Shown here one piece after another: positions 1 to 8,903 of a stretch of DNA of 64,000 bases. Numbering within the stretch: position 1 is the stretch's first letter; every line of letters begins with the position of its first letter. A program made the translations under genes and the position numbers. Origin of the DNA: Novosphingobium sp. SG707 (GTDB taxonomy: Bacteria > Pseudomonadota > Alphaproteobacteria > Sphingomonadales > Sphingomonadaceae); NCBI RefSeq assembly GCF_012275515.1, contig NZ_JAAZQL010000001.1, forward strand, positions 727,006 through 791,005, in the 5' to 3' direction. Below the pieces are notes generated by a model. The model was not told the DNA's origin. It searched no databases and was given only the letters and a program-made list of their open reading frames with translations.

Positions 1-854
1 CCGATCTTGGCAAAGGGATAGGCCGATTGCGGCAACAGCACGCCAAGCGCCGCCTCGGCCGAAAGCACGCGCTCGGCCACGATCGGTTCGCCCGAATGGA
101 CGCCGAAATGGCGGGTGAGCAGATCGGGCGGGACCAGCGCGGGCGCATCAAAGCGGATCGCGCCCAGCCGATAGCGCGGCCCCGCCGTCACCGCCATGGA
201 CACGACAATATCCCCCGGCTTGCCCTGCTCGGGCATGGCGACCGAGGATTGCACGCCGGCATCGAAATAGCCCTGCGAGGCCATCACATCGGAGAGCGCC
301 TGCCGGTCCTGCTCGATGCGGGCGGCGATGGCGGCGGCATTCGTCGCCTTGCCCTTGCCCTGTTTCAGCGCGGAAACGGCCTCGAAACTGTCCACCAGCG
401 CACCACCCTCGATGGGGGCCTCCCGGTCGGCATCGCGCAGGTTTTCCAGCCCGGCCACATGCCAGCGATAGGACAGGCTGGGCGAGGTCTCGGTTTTCCC
501 GCTGCCATTGTCATCGCGCAGGGCTTCCTTGTTGAAGTCATCCAACGGGACCAGCGGTTTGGTCAGATCAGGGTCGGTGGCGGTGGTGGGCTGGGCCGAG
601 GAGGCGACCGGGTTGGCGGGGGCTTCAACGGGTGCCTCAACGGGGGGCAGCGCGGCCTCGAAATCACGGTCGGTGATGATGGGGGAGGGCGGCGTGGAGG
701 AGGTCGGCTGCTGTGTGGTCGGGGCGGGAGAGGGCTGCGCCGACGCAGCTCCGGCCATCAGCGCCCCGCCGATCGCCATGGCGGCCAAGGAGATTTCACA
801 GCCGAAGATCCGTGCAACAGCACATTCGCGCGCAGAAAAACCAGCGCCCCCCAC
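1..854 (-). CDS. tamA: TamA/Omp85-family outer-membrane assembly protein, partial (C-terminus beyond window)
   Basis: The N-terminal portion of an Omp85-superfamily protein of the TamA type, which helps insert autotransporters and other beta-barrels into the outer membrane. The readable part has a hydrophobic leader ending in an AGAASA-type cleavage region, a Pro/Thr/Ala-rich linker, then POTRA-like sequence (YRWHVAGLENL, QGYFDAGV, GPRYRLGAI, HFGVHSGEP, LPQSAYPFAKIG). The barrel lies outside the window. The start is uncertain: GTG at 854 gives a signal peptide with a charged n-region, ATG at 779 gives a bare hydrophobic leader, and an in-frame ATG also occurs at 947. A very large autotransporter lies at 14.9-20.4 kb and could be a client, but that link is only inferred. 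Confidence 0.72.
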   Translation of the reverse strand, partial: MGGAGFSARECAVARIFGCEISLAAMAIGGALMAGAASAQPSPAPTTQQPTSSTPPSPIITDRDFEAALPPVEAPVEAPANPVASSAQPTTATDPDLTKPLVPLDDFNKEALRDDNGSGKTETSPSLSYRWHVAGLENLRDADREAPIEGGALVDSFEAVSALKQGKGKATNAAAIAARIEQDRQALSDVMASQGYFDAGVQSSVAMPEQGKPGDIVVSMAVTAGPRYRLGAIRFDAPALVPPDLLTRHFGVHSGEPIVAERVLSAEAALGVLLPQSAYPFAKI

Positions 855-1198
855 TGAGCATTTCGCGCCTTTCCCTGGCGCAGCTTGAAAAACATTCCGC
901 AAAAATGGCCCCCTTTTGCCGTCATGCGCCAACCTGTCGCATGCCATAACACGCCAGAACTCATAATGATCCGCCGCCATGACAATTTGCCTTGTCCAAA
1001 GGGATATTAGCGCCAGATCGGGCGGAGGATGGGGCCTTGGGAAAGCATCAAAATTGTGTGGCGGACATGCCATCGGGGTCATGGATCAGGTTTTAAACGA
1101 CGGGGCGCTCCTGTAAGGCGAGTATCGCGGGTTGCCTGTCTGGACTGAAGCCCGCCCGTCCTGTCAAGGATTGGCGCATTTTCAGGAAAGTCACGCCG
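855..1198. other. intergenic region without a supported gene
   Basis: This 344-base stretch separates the start of the minus-strand tamA gene from the plus-strand CPBP protease gene, so it should hold both divergent promoters. A possible Shine-Dalgarno AGGAAAG lies 8 bases before the GTG at 1199. I see no convincing -35/-10 pair, RNA gene or conserved short reading frame. Reading frames crossing it on the plus strand lack recognisable protein features. Confidence 0.5.
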
Positions 1199-1729
1199 GT
1201 GGACCTTGCCAAAGCCAATGATCTCATGCTCGGCAAGCTTGGGTTGGGCCTGTTGCCTCGCGATATCCGGTCGGGTGCCGTGGCGGTGGTGTCGGCGGTT
1301 CTGGGGGTGACCGGCTTTATCGCGATGCTCGATCTCTTGATTTTTCGCGACCGGCTCCCGGCGGATTATGTCGCCTTTTTTACCAGTCCGCTGGGCGACC
1401 GGATGCTGGTGATGTGTATCAGGGCGCTGGGCGAGGAGGTGATCTATCGGCTGTTGTATATGACGGCGATTGTCGCGGCGATAAAACTGGTCCGGGGCCG
1501 GGTGGGGCCTGTGGGCTATGGGCTGGCGGCGGTTGCGGCCCAGATGATCGGCGTATGGCCATCGCTGGTGCAGGAGCCGTTCCATGCGTCTCTGCGCTAT
1601 CTTGCCGTCGGGGCGGTATGGGGATGGCTCTACTGGCGGCAAGGCTGGTTCGCGGCAGCGGCCGGGCATGGGCTGTCGCATCTGCTGATCGATCCGATGC
1701 TGCTGATCGGGCTGACGCATACCCGTTGA
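1199..1729 (+). CDS. CPBP-family intramembrane glutamic endopeptidase
   Basis: A 176-residue multi-pass membrane protein. It has the CPBP (Abi/CAAX protease-like) signature: a Glu-Glu-x3-Arg motif (EEVIYR, near residue 79), a Phe-His element (EPFHASLRY) and a final AGHGLSHLLID motif, which supply the conserved Glu and His residues of this membrane-protease family. Several hydrophobic helices surround them. The start is taken as GTG at 1199 because AGGAAAG lies 8 bases upstream. Family members process prenylated or bacteriocin-like substrates or act in stress responses, but the substrate here cannot be read from sequence. It is convergent with the acyltransferase gene that follows. Confidence 0.78.
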   Translation: MDLAKANDLMLGKLGLGLLPRDIRSGAVAVVSAVLGVTGFIAMLDLLIFRDRLPADYVAFFTSPLGDRMLVMCIRALGEEVIYRLLYMTAIVAAIKLVRGRVGPVGYGLAAVAAQMIGVWPSLVQEPFHASLRYLAVGAVWGWLYWRQGWFAAAAGHGLSHLLIDPMLLIGLTHTR

Positions 1730-1753
1730 CGGCTCAAACGGACAATGCGTCCA

Positions 1754-2806
1754 TCAGCCATATTGCGGCTGATGCTGCGCGACGGCTCTGACCGGCCCTC
1801 CGCCCCAATAATGCCGGATGGCTCGGCGCCCCGGCACTTCGATCCAGCGAAAGGCGATCTCGGCTGCCATCAGGGTGAGCAGCACGATTGCGGCCTGCTC
1901 GATGATAAAACCTGCGCCCTTCAGCTCATCCGGCGGCCAAATCCCGTCTATGGCGTGGATGAAGAGCATATGCACCATATACAGCCCAAAAGAGCGCTGC
2001 CCCAGCCAGTGCATCACCGCGCTTTCCATGACCGGCATGCGCAGCGCCAGCAGGACCGCCGCAGGCCATGTCAGCAGGCCCAGCGGGACTAGCGGGCTGA
2101 TATGGCCATTATCCAGCCAGAACCCCGCGCCCGCCATCGCGCACAGCAGCACGGTCGGCACGCGTGTGCCCAACGCACGGTTGCGCCACACCAATTGGCC
2201 GATAAAGAAGCCGAAGATGCCGCGCGGGATGGTTTCGCCAAACCACGGCCCGCCCGGATGGCCCAGCACCGCCAGCCACCATCCGCAACCCACCACCGCC
2301 AGCACGGTGATCCATAACAGCACCCTTTCGCCAAGCCATGCTCCGGCGGCAAACAGGGCGTAACACAGGATCTCGATGCTCAGCGACCAGCTTGCCGAAT
2401 TGAAGGCCCGGGCGGTCATCAGGTCGAATCCCTGAAGCATCAGGGCATGGGCGAGAAAATGCTGTCCATCATTGCCGCCGCCCCACGAAAACACGGCGAA
2501 CAGGCACAGGATGAAAAAATGCAAAGGCCACAAACGGGCGAGACGCGCCACGGCAAAGGCCCGCATCGCGTGGGCCTGCCGCAACTGGCCCGGCGCGCCA
2601 TAGACATGGGCAAATACAAAGCCGGACAGGACGAAAAACAGATCGACGAGCGTCCAGCCCTTCAGGAACACCCAGCCGGTTATCCTGTCCAGATGGACGG
2701 GCAGATTGGGCCAGTTGGCCATGTGATAGAGTACGACTCCGGCTGCGGCAAAACCGCGCAGACCGTCCAGCCTTGTCCATCTCTCGCCGCCGTCGCGCTC
2801 TTGCAT
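1754..2806 (-). CDS. acyltransferase 3 family membrane protein (OafA/YrhL-like)
   Basis: A 350-residue integral membrane protein of the acyltransferase-3 family, which transfers acyl groups to sugars of surface polysaccharides, lipopolysaccharide or other envelope molecules. The diagnostic N-terminal RLDGLRGFAAAGVVLYH segment (catalytic-type His), the FFVLSGFVFAHVY segment and an Arg-rich ARLARLWPLH motif are present, followed by about ten hydrophobic helices and SWSLSIEILCY, typical of the family. The start ATG has GGGGAGC upstream. No glycosyltransferase or polysaccharide gene is adjacent, so the acceptor is unknown. The end lies 25 bases from the convergent CPBP gene. Confidence 0.9.
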   Translation of the reverse strand: MQERDGGERWTRLDGLRGFAAAGVVLYHMANWPNLPVHLDRITGWVFLKGWTLVDLFFVLSGFVFAHVYGAPGQLRQAHAMRAFAVARLARLWPLHFFILCLFAVFSWGGGNDGQHFLAHALMLQGFDLMTARAFNSASWSLSIEILCYALFAAGAWLGERVLLWITVLAVVGCGWWLAVLGHPGGPWFGETIPRGIFGFFIGQLVWRNRALGTRVPTVLLCAMAGAGFWLDNGHISPLVPLGLLTWPAAVLLALRMPVMESAVMHWLGQRSFGLYMVHMLFIHAIDGIWPPDELKGAGFIIEQAAIVLLTLMAAEIAFRWIEVPGRRAIRHYWGGGPVRAVAQHQPQYG

Positions 2807-2845
2807 GTCTGCTCCCCGAAGGGATTTCTGATACGCTTCGATGCG

Positions 2846-4435
2846 TTAAGAACTGGTTCGGTCGGGTATAATCTGCCGGGTGATGCCCACGGCATCGCGA
2901 AATGCCGCGTCATGGCTGACGAGCAGCAGTGCGCCGTCGTAGCCGCGCAGCGCATATTCGATCACCTCGAGGGATTCGACATCAAGGTGGTTCGTCGGTT
3001 CATCCAGCATCAGCAGTTGGGGCATGGGCAGGGCCGAGAGCACACAGGCGATCCCCGCCCGCAGACATTCCCCGCCGCTCAGATTCCCCACCAGCCTGTC
3101 CCCTTGGGTGTTGCGGAAGGCGAAACGGGCCAGAGCGGCGCGCAGGCTGTTGTCATCCAGCGCCGGATTGAGCCGCCGCATATTCTCCACCAAGGTCGAT
3201 CCGCGATCCAGCAGGCTGACTGTCTGGTCGAGCAGGGCGTAGGGAACCGGGCGCTCGATCCTGCCGCCGGCGGGCGCGGCAAGGCCCGCCGCCAGCCTGA
3301 GAACGGTGGTCTTGCCCGCCCCGTTCCGGCCGGTCAGCGCCACCCGTTCCGGTCCGCGCAAAGTGAAGGATAAGCCGTTGATGACGCGGCGCTCTCCGGC
3401 AAACCAACTGACATCCTCAAAGGCCAGCACAAGGCGGCCCGAGGGCAGGTAACAGGGCGGGATTTCGAGTTTGAGCGGGGTTGCCACCTCGACGCGCGCG
3501 CGCGCCGCCTCGCGCGCGTCCGCTGTGGCTCCAATCCGCTCCTCGGTCTGGGAGTGGACGCGACCGGCGCTGTTTTCCGCGCTTTCGCGCCGCCGACCCA
3601 GCAGGATCCTGGGCGCGCTGCCGCTGGCGGCATAGGTGCGCCCGGCGCGATCACGCCGGGCCTGCCGTTCGCGGGCGGTCTGCGCCTCGCGCTTGGCCGC
3701 GCGGATCTGCCGCTCCGCCTCCTCAAGGTCCGCTTCCGCCCGTTGCCTTGCCGCATCGCGCTCGGCAACCCATGATGACCACCCGCCGCCGTGGATCGCG
3801 ACGCCGACGGGCGAAAGTGCGACGATCCGGTCCATGCCTTCGAGCAGCGCGCGGTCGTGGCTGACCACCAAGGCCCCGCCGCGCCAGTTTGCCAACAGTC
3901 CGGCGATCGCCGCCCGGCCATCGTCATCCAGATTGTTGGTCGGTTCATCCATCAGCAGCAGATCGGGTTGCGCGATCAGCAGGCGTGCGATGGCCAGTCG
4001 CGTCCGTTCCCCGCCGCTGAAACTGGCCAGCGGGCGTTCGAGATCGAGCACCGGCAGACCGGCGCTGGCCAGTGCTCCTTCGAGCCGATGGGGAAGGGCC
4101 CAATCCGCTTCGGCGAAATCCTGCTCGGTTCCCGTGCCGGCCTCTATGCGATCAAGCCTGCTCAGCGCCGCACAGATGCCAAGCGCCTCGGATGCCGTTT
4201 CATCGCCGGGCGTGACGATCTGCTCCAGCAGGCCGACGGTGCCGCCCAGGACCACTGTGCCCGATTGCACCGGCGCCTGGCCAAGGATCGCGCGCAGCAG
4301 GGTGGATTTGCCAGAGCCATTGCGGCCCACCACGCCGATGCGCTCGCGCCCGACATGAAGCGACAGACCGGAAAACAGGGGCCGACCGGCGGGCGTGGCC
4401 AAAGCCACGGAATCGAGAGTAAGAAATGAGGGCAT
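2846..4435 (-). CDS. ABC-F family ATP-binding protein
   Basis: A 529-residue soluble protein with two ABC ATPase domains and no membrane segments, as in ABC-F proteins that act on the ribosome (translation factors or antibiotic-resistance proteins). The first domain has Walker A GRNGSGKS, the signature FSGGERTRLAIARLL and Walker B LLLMDEPTNNLD. The second has GRNGAGKT, LSGGECLRAGIACVL and LLMLDEPTNHLD. A charged Arg/Glu-rich linker (about residues 230-320) joins them. The frame stays open upstream to 4561, but the family's usual N-terminus MPSFLTLDSVAL starts at 4435, so that start is preferred although no clear ribosome-binding site precedes it. Confidence 0.9.
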   Translation of the reverse strand: MPSFLTLDSVALATPAGRPLFSGLSLHVGRERIGVVGRNGSGKSTLLRAILGQAPVQSGTVVLGGTVGLLEQIVTPGDETASEALGICAALSRLDRIEAGTGTEQDFAEADWALPHRLEGALASAGLPVLDLERPLASFSGGERTRLAIARLLIAQPDLLLMDEPTNNLDDDGRAAIAGLLANWRGGALVVSHDRALLEGMDRIVALSPVGVAIHGGGWSSWVAERDAARQRAEADLEEAERQIRAAKREAQTARERQARRDRAGRTYAASGSAPRILLGRRRESAENSAGRVHSQTEERIGATADAREAARARVEVATPLKLEIPPCYLPSGRLVLAFEDVSWFAGERRVINGLSFTLRGPERVALTGRNGAGKTTVLRLAAGLAAPAGGRIERPVPYALLDQTVSLLDRGSTLVENMRRLNPALDDNSLRAALARFAFRNTQGDRLVGNLSGGECLRAGIACVLSALPMPQLLMLDEPTNHLDVESLEVIEYALRGYDGALLLVSHDAAFRDAVGITRQIIPDRTSS

Positions 4436-4609
4436 GACAGTACCGGAAACAAATAAGGGACGGGCGATTTCAGCGCGTCTTCCGGTCCATTTCATGCTCC
4501 TTTTGCACTCCGGCCGATTACCGGGTGGCGGCCATTTAGCACAGCACGGCCGAAGCTGCAAATAATGGGGCGTTCCGGCATCCTCTTTTCCGTCACGCCC
4601 CTTGCCTGC

Positions 4610-5380
4610 CTAGGGTTTCAGCCGCCATCCGGTGCGGAAAATCCACGCCAGAGCGATAAGGCACAGCGCCATGAAACCTGCCGTGAACCCAAGACTGGCG
4701 CCGACGCCGACATCGCCCAGACCATAGAAGCTCCAGCGAAAACCGCTGACCAGATAGACCACCGGGTTGAACAGGCTGACCGTGCGCCACGGCTGGGGCA
4801 GCATGTCGATGGAGTAGAACGCGCCGCCAAGGAAGGTCAGCGGCGTGATGACCAGCGAGGGAATGATCGCCAGTTGCTCGAAATTCTTGGCCCAGATGCC
4901 GATAAGAAAGCCGAACAGGCTGAAGGTGAGCGAAGTCAGCAGCAGAAAGGCGACCATCCACACCGGATGCAGGATGCGCACATCGGTAAAGAAAGTGGCC
5001 GTGGCAAGGATGATGAGGCCGATCACCACCGATTTGGTGGCCGCCGCGCCGACATAGCCGATCACCGCCTCGACCGCGTTGAGCGGTGCGGAGAGGATTT
5101 CAAACATCGTGCCGGTGAATTTGGGGAAGTAGATGCCGATGGAGGCGTTCGAGATGCTTTGCGTCAAAAGGCTGAGCATGATGAGGCCGGGCACGATAAA
5201 GGCGCCATAGCCCACCCCGCCGACATGGCTCATCCGCGAGCCGATGGCGCCGCCAAAGACGATGAAATAGAGCGCAGTGGTGATGACCGGCGTTGCCACG
5301 CTTTGCCATATGGTGCGCAATGTGCGGGCCATTTCGGTGCGGTAAATTGCCCAGATGCCGTGGAGGTTCACCCCGCTCAT
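4610..5380 (-). CDS. ABC-2 type exporter permease (YadH-like)
   Basis: A 256-residue inner-membrane permease of the ABC-2 family with six predicted hydrophobic helices, beginning with a short cytoplasmic segment containing [16 protein letters not shown]. Elements near [18 protein letters not shown] and the [12 protein letters not shown] loop match YadH/DrrB-like permeases that export hydrophobic compounds, lipids or drugs. The ATG at 5380 overlaps the stop of the upstream ATPase gene as ATGA, so the two are translationally coupled and should form one exporter. The substrate is unknown. Confidence 0.88.
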   Translation of the reverse strand: MSGVNLHGIWAIYRTEMARTLRTIWQSVATPVITTALYFIVFGGAIGSRMSHVGGVGYGAFIVPGLIMLSLLTQSISNASIGIYFPKFTGTMFEILSAPLNAVEAVIGYVGAAATKSVVIGLIILATATFFTDVRILHPVWMVAFLLLTSLTFSLFGFLIGIWAKNFEQLAIIPSLVITPLTFLGGAFYSIDMLPQPWRTVSLFNPVVYLVSGFRWSFYGLGDVGVGASLGFTAGFMALCLIALAWIFRTGWRLKP

Positions 5381-6303
5381 GCCGCTTTCTCCACCAGATT
5401 GACGAAAATATCTTCCAGCGTGCTGCGGCTGGTGTCGAGATCGCGATAGGCAATGCCCAATTCGCTCAGGCGATGGAGCAGCGCGGGCATGCCGGTGTCC
5501 TCGGCCTGTGCATCGAAACTGTAGATCAGGCGCAACCCATCTTCGGCCAGCACCAGCGACCATTCGGCAAGCTCGGCGGGAATGGCGGGCAGAGGCGTCT
5601 GAAGGGTCAGCGTCAATTGCCGCTTGCCCATCTTGCGCATCAGGGCGTCCTTGTCCTCGACCAGCAGCAGCCGACCGCCGTTGATCACGCCTACGCGGTC
5701 GGCCATTTCCTCGGCCTCCTCGATATAATGGGTGGTCAGGATGATCGTCATGCCCCGTTCGCGCAGCTTGCGCACCAGTGCCCACATGTCGCGGCGCAGA
5801 TTGACATCCACGCCCGCCGTCGGCTCGTCAAGGAACAGCAATTCGGGCTCGTGGCTCAGCGCCTTGGCGATCATCACGCGGCGTTTCATGCCGCCCGACA
5901 ATTCCATGGTGCGCGCATGGCGCTTGTCCCACAGTGAAAGGTCGCGCAGGATTTCCTCGATATAGGCCGGATCGGGCGCCTTGCCGAACAGGCCCCGGCT
6001 GAACCGCACCGTATTGAGCACGGTTGAGAACATATCCAGCGCAATTTCCTGCGGCACCAGCCCGATGCGCTGGCGCGCTTCGCGGCGGGCATGATCGATG
6101 TCGTGGCCTGCGACGGTGATCGTGCCCGCGCTGCGCGTCACCGTTCCGCAGACGATGCTGATCAAGGTCGTCTTGCCCGCGCCGTTGGGGCCGAGCAGCG
6201 CGAAGATCTCGCCGCGTTCAATGGACAGATCGACGCCTTCGAGCGCCTTGTGGCCGGATTTATACTGTTTGCCGAGAGCTTCGATCGAAAGGATCGCAGG
6301 CAT
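5377..6303 (-). CDS. ABC-2 exporter ATP-binding protein (YadG/CcmA-like)
   Basis: A 308-residue ABC ATPase that powers the permease encoded just downstream. It has Walker A GPNGAGKT, a Q-loop region ([10 protein letters not shown]), the signature [15 protein letters not shown], Walker [13 protein letters not shown] and the switch His in [12 protein letters not shown]-terminal extension follows (about residues 225-308), usual for drug/lipid-type ABC-2 ATPases. The start at 6303 is chosen because GGAGGC precedes it, although the frame is open further upstream to 6624, into the lysR 3-prime region. It overlaps the permease start by four bases. Confidence 0.92.
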   Translation of the reverse strand: MPAILSIEALGKQYKSGHKALEGVDLSIERGEIFALLGPNGAGKTTLISIVCGTVTRSAGTITVAGHDIDHARREARQRIGLVPQEIALDMFSTVLNTVRFSRGLFGKAPDPAYIEEILRDLSLWDKRHARTMELSGGMKRRVMIAKALSHEPELLFLDEPTAGVDVNLRRDMWALVRKLRERGMTIILTTHYIEEAEEMADRVGVINGGRLLLVEDKDALMRKMGKRQLTLTLQTPLPAIPAELAEWSLVLAEDGLRLIYSFDAQAEDTGMPALLHRLSELGIAYRDLDTSRSTLEDIFVNLVEKAA

Positions 6304-6393
6304 GAAGCCTCCATGTGGGGGATGGAACCGGCAGGATGTGCCGCCGCGCCCAAGATGGCGTGGTCGCCGCCGATGTCCAGACCCGCTCGTCAA

Positions 6394-6411
6394 ATATATA
6401 TTATATATACG
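6394..6411 (-). promoter_or_regulatory. AT-rich element, possible promoter of the ABC exporter operon
   Basis: An 18-base run made almost only of A and T stands out in a very GC-rich background, between the end of lysR and the start of the ABC ATPase gene about 90 bases downstream on the minus strand. Read on the minus strand it contains a perfect TATAAT at 6405-6400. No good -35 lies 16-18 bases upstream, so the promoter call rests on composition and position only. Confidence 0.3.
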
Positions 6412-6434
6412 CCTCTGTGGGGTGGCGCGCTGCC

Positions 6435-7352
6435 CTATCCGGCGATGTCCGCGCGCCACGGCACCCGACCCAGCGCCGCGCGCAGGCTGTGCAGAAAGGC
6501 GCTGGCCCGTCCGCTGCGGCCATGGCGGGCATGAAGCAGCGCCACCACATCGGCATCGGGCAGCGTCCATCCCGGCAGGACCTCCTGCAGCCGCCCGGCC
6601 GCCATCTCGGCCGCCACATCCCATTCGCTGCGCACCATGATGCCAAGACCCGCCAGCGCCCAGTCGCGCACGATTTCACCGTCATTGCTCGACATGGCGG
6701 GCTTGACCCGCACGGTCATGCGCCCTTCGACTTCATGGGCAAGGCGCCAGAGGGTAACGTCCTCGTTGTTTTCCCGCAGCGCCAGACAACGGTGCGCGAT
6801 CAGATCATCGGGCGTCACAATCCCCGGACTCTGCGCCAGATAAGCAGGCGAAGCGCAAAGCAGGCGGCGGTTGGGGGCCAGCGTCGTGACCAATCGGTCG
6901 CTTTCGGGCAGGGCGCCGATATGCACCACGATGTCCCAGCTCTCGCTGACCTGTCGGATGGGGCTGTCGGAGAGTTCGAGGGTGACGATCGTGGCCGGAT
7001 GGGCCTTGGCAAAACTTTCGACAACCGGGCTGACATAGCGCCGGCCAAAGCCATAGGGGGCCGCCACCCGCAAATGCCCTCGGATCTGGCTGGTGCGCGA
7101 GGCCAGCCTTTCGGCCAGATCCTCAATCGCGCCGATGATCTCCAGCCCTTCCGAGGCGATCAGTTCCCCTTCATCGGTCAAACTCAGCCCGCGTGAATTG
7201 CGATCGACCAGCTTCACCCCGACGCGGGCCTCCAGCGCGCGCAGCCGCTGGGTGACCGCCGGGGCGGTGACATTCAGGCTGCGCGCCGCCTCGGCCAGCG
7301 AGGGGGAACGGGCCAGAACCTGAAAGAAGGTGAGATCTTCGGTTGTGATCAT
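6435..7352 (-). CDS. LysR-family transcriptional regulator
   Basis: A 305-residue LysR-type regulator. The N-terminal winged helix-turn-helix covers about residues 1-62 ([41 protein letters not shown]), followed by the linker helix and a periplasmic-binding-protein-like effector domain ([21 protein letters not shown] through [16 protein letters not shown]). It is transcribed divergently from the aldehyde dehydrogenase gene at 7461 with a 108-base shared intergenic region, so it is the likely regulator of the 7.4-14.7 kb catabolic cluster. The inducer is not evident. Confidence 0.93.
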   Translation of the reverse strand: MITTEDLTFFQVLARSPSLAEAARSLNVTAPAVTQRLRALEARVGVKLVDRNSRGLSLTDEGELIASEGLEIIGAIEDLAERLASRTSQIRGHLRVAAPYGFGRRYVSPVVESFAKAHPATIVTLELSDSPIRQVSESWDIVVHIGALPESDRLVTTLAPNRRLLCASPAYLAQSPGIVTPDDLIAHRCLALRENNEDVTLWRLAHEVEGRMTVRVKPAMSSNDGEIVRDWALAGLGIMVRSEWDVAAEMAAGRLQEVLPGWTLPDADVVALLHARHGRSGRASAFLHSLRAALGRVPWRADIAG

Positions 7353-7460
7353 TAGGTTTCAGCTTAATGAAGAATATAGATCGCGTTAATTGCGATATTC
7401 ATGACTTGCCATATCATCGTCCCACAAGCAACCCAACCCTGATGCGCGAAAGCCCGGCTG

Positions 7461-8903
7461 ATGATGTCTTTGCCCTCCTGTGATCTCATCTATGTCCATG
7501 GCGAATGGAAAGCCCCCATTGCCGCGGCCGCACCGATACCGGTGTTCAGCCCGGTGACCGAGGAGGTGATCGGTATGGTGGCCGCCTGCGGCCCGCAGGA
7601 TGTGGATGCCGCCGTTGCCGCCGCCCGCGCCGCTTTCCCGGCCTTTTCGACCAGTTTGCGTGAGGAGCGCCTTGCCCTGCTGGGCCGCATTCTGGCGCTG
7701 ATGGAGGAGCGGGCGGAGATGCTGGCGCAGGTGATCAGTCAGGAGATCGGCTGCGCCATCACCTTTGCCCGCGCCGCCCATGTGCCCTTTGGGCTGGCCC
7801 ATGTGCGCGCGGCCATCGAGGTTCTGCGCGACTTCAGCTTTCTGAGCCAGCAAGGCACCACCGCCATTGCCCGTGAGGCCATCGGCGTTTGCGGGTTGAT
7901 TACGCCGTGGAACTGGCCGCTTTATCAGATCACCGCCAAGCTGGCCCCGGCTCTGGCCGCCGGTTGCACCGTGGTGCTCAAACCCAGCGAATTGTCGCCC
8001 TTCAGCGCCCAGATGCTGGCCCGGATCATCGAGGATGCCGGAACGCCCCCCGGTGTGTTCAACATGGTGACGGGCACGGGCGAAGTGGTGGGCGCCGCGA
8101 TGGCGGCCCATCCCGACATTGACATGATTTCGATCACCGGATCGACCCGCGCGGGCGTTCTGGTCGCCCAGGCCGCCGCGCCCACCGTCAAGCGCGTGAC
8201 GCAGGAACTGGGGGGCAAATCGCCCAACATCCTGCTCGACGATGCCGATTTCGCCCGCGTGGTGCCGCTGGGCGTGGCGGCGGGCATGCGCAATGTCGGC
8301 CAGTCATGCAGCGCCCCCACGCGGATGCTGGTGCCGCAAAGCCGTCTGGCCGAAGTTGAGCAACTGGCCACCGATGCCGCCAACGCGCTGGTGGTGGGCG
8401 ATCCGGCGCAGGATGCGACCGATCTTGGCCCCGTGGCCAACCGCAACCAGTTCGACAAGGTGCAGCAGATGATCGGCATCGGCCTTGCCGAGGGCGCGCG
8501 CCTGATCTGCGGCGGGCCGGGCAAGCCGGAAGGGCTGGAGCGCGGCCTCTATTGTCGGCCCACGATCTTTTCCTGCCCCGACCATACCATGCGGATCGCA
8601 CAGGAGGAGATTTTCGGCCCGGTTCTCTGCATCATCCCCTATGCCGATGAAGAAGAGGCGGTGCGGATCGCCAATGACACGGTCTATGGGCTGGGCGCGC
8701 ATGTGCAGTCGGGCGATCTTGATCGGGCGCGGCGCGTGGCGGGCCGGATCCGTTCGGGTCAGGTCCATATCAACCATCCCGCTTGGGACGGCTTTGCCGC
8801 TTTCGGCGGCTACAAGCAATCGGGCAATGGCCGCGAATATGGCCGCTTCGGTCTGGAGGAATATCTCGAAACCAAGGCCATTCTGGGCTTTTATCCGCAG
8901 TGA
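7461..8903 (+). CDS. NAD(P)-dependent aldehyde dehydrogenase
   Basis: A 480-residue aldehyde dehydrogenase that oxidises an aldehyde to a carboxylate. The NAD-binding motif TPWNWPLYQ, the catalytic Glu249 (QELGGKSPN), the nucleophile Cys283 (GQSCSAPTR) and the C-terminal EEIFGPVL and GGYKQSGNG motifs are all present, and the length is normal. It is the first gene of a plus-strand cluster opposite a LysR regulator. Its stop codon overlaps the GTG start of the binding-protein gene (GTGA), so the two are coupled. The substrate is unknown; neighbours suggest an aldehyde arising from an amine or hydroxy-amino acid. Confidence 0.93.
   Translation: MMSLPSCDLIYVHGEWKAPIAAAAPIPVFSPVTEEVIGMVAACGPQDVDAAVAAARAAFPAFSTSLREERLALLGRILALMEERAEMLAQVISQEIGCAITFARAAHVPFGLAHVRAAIEVLRDFSFLSQQGTTAIAREAIGVCGLITPWNWPLYQITAKLAPALAAGCTVVLKPSELSPFSAQMLARIIEDAGTPPGVFNMVTGTGEVVGAAMAAHPDIDMISITGSTRAGVLVAQAAAPTVKRVTQELGGKSPNILLDDADFARVVPLGVAAGMRNVGQSCSAPTRMLVPQSRLAEVEQLATDAANALVVGDPAQDATDLGPVANRNQFDKVQQMIGIGLAEGARLICGGPGKPEGLERGLYCRPTIFSCPDHTMRIAQEEIFGPVLCIIPYADEEEAVRIANDTVYGLGAHVQSGDLDRARRVAGRIRSGQVHINHPAWDGFAAFGGYKQSGNGREYGRFGLEEYLETKAILGFYPQ

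Noticed and set aside
27..857. A 276-codon plus-strand frame
   Set aside because: It is antisense to tamA, whose minus-strand frame has a coherent leader and POTRA sequence; the plus frame is Gly/Arg/His-rich filler.
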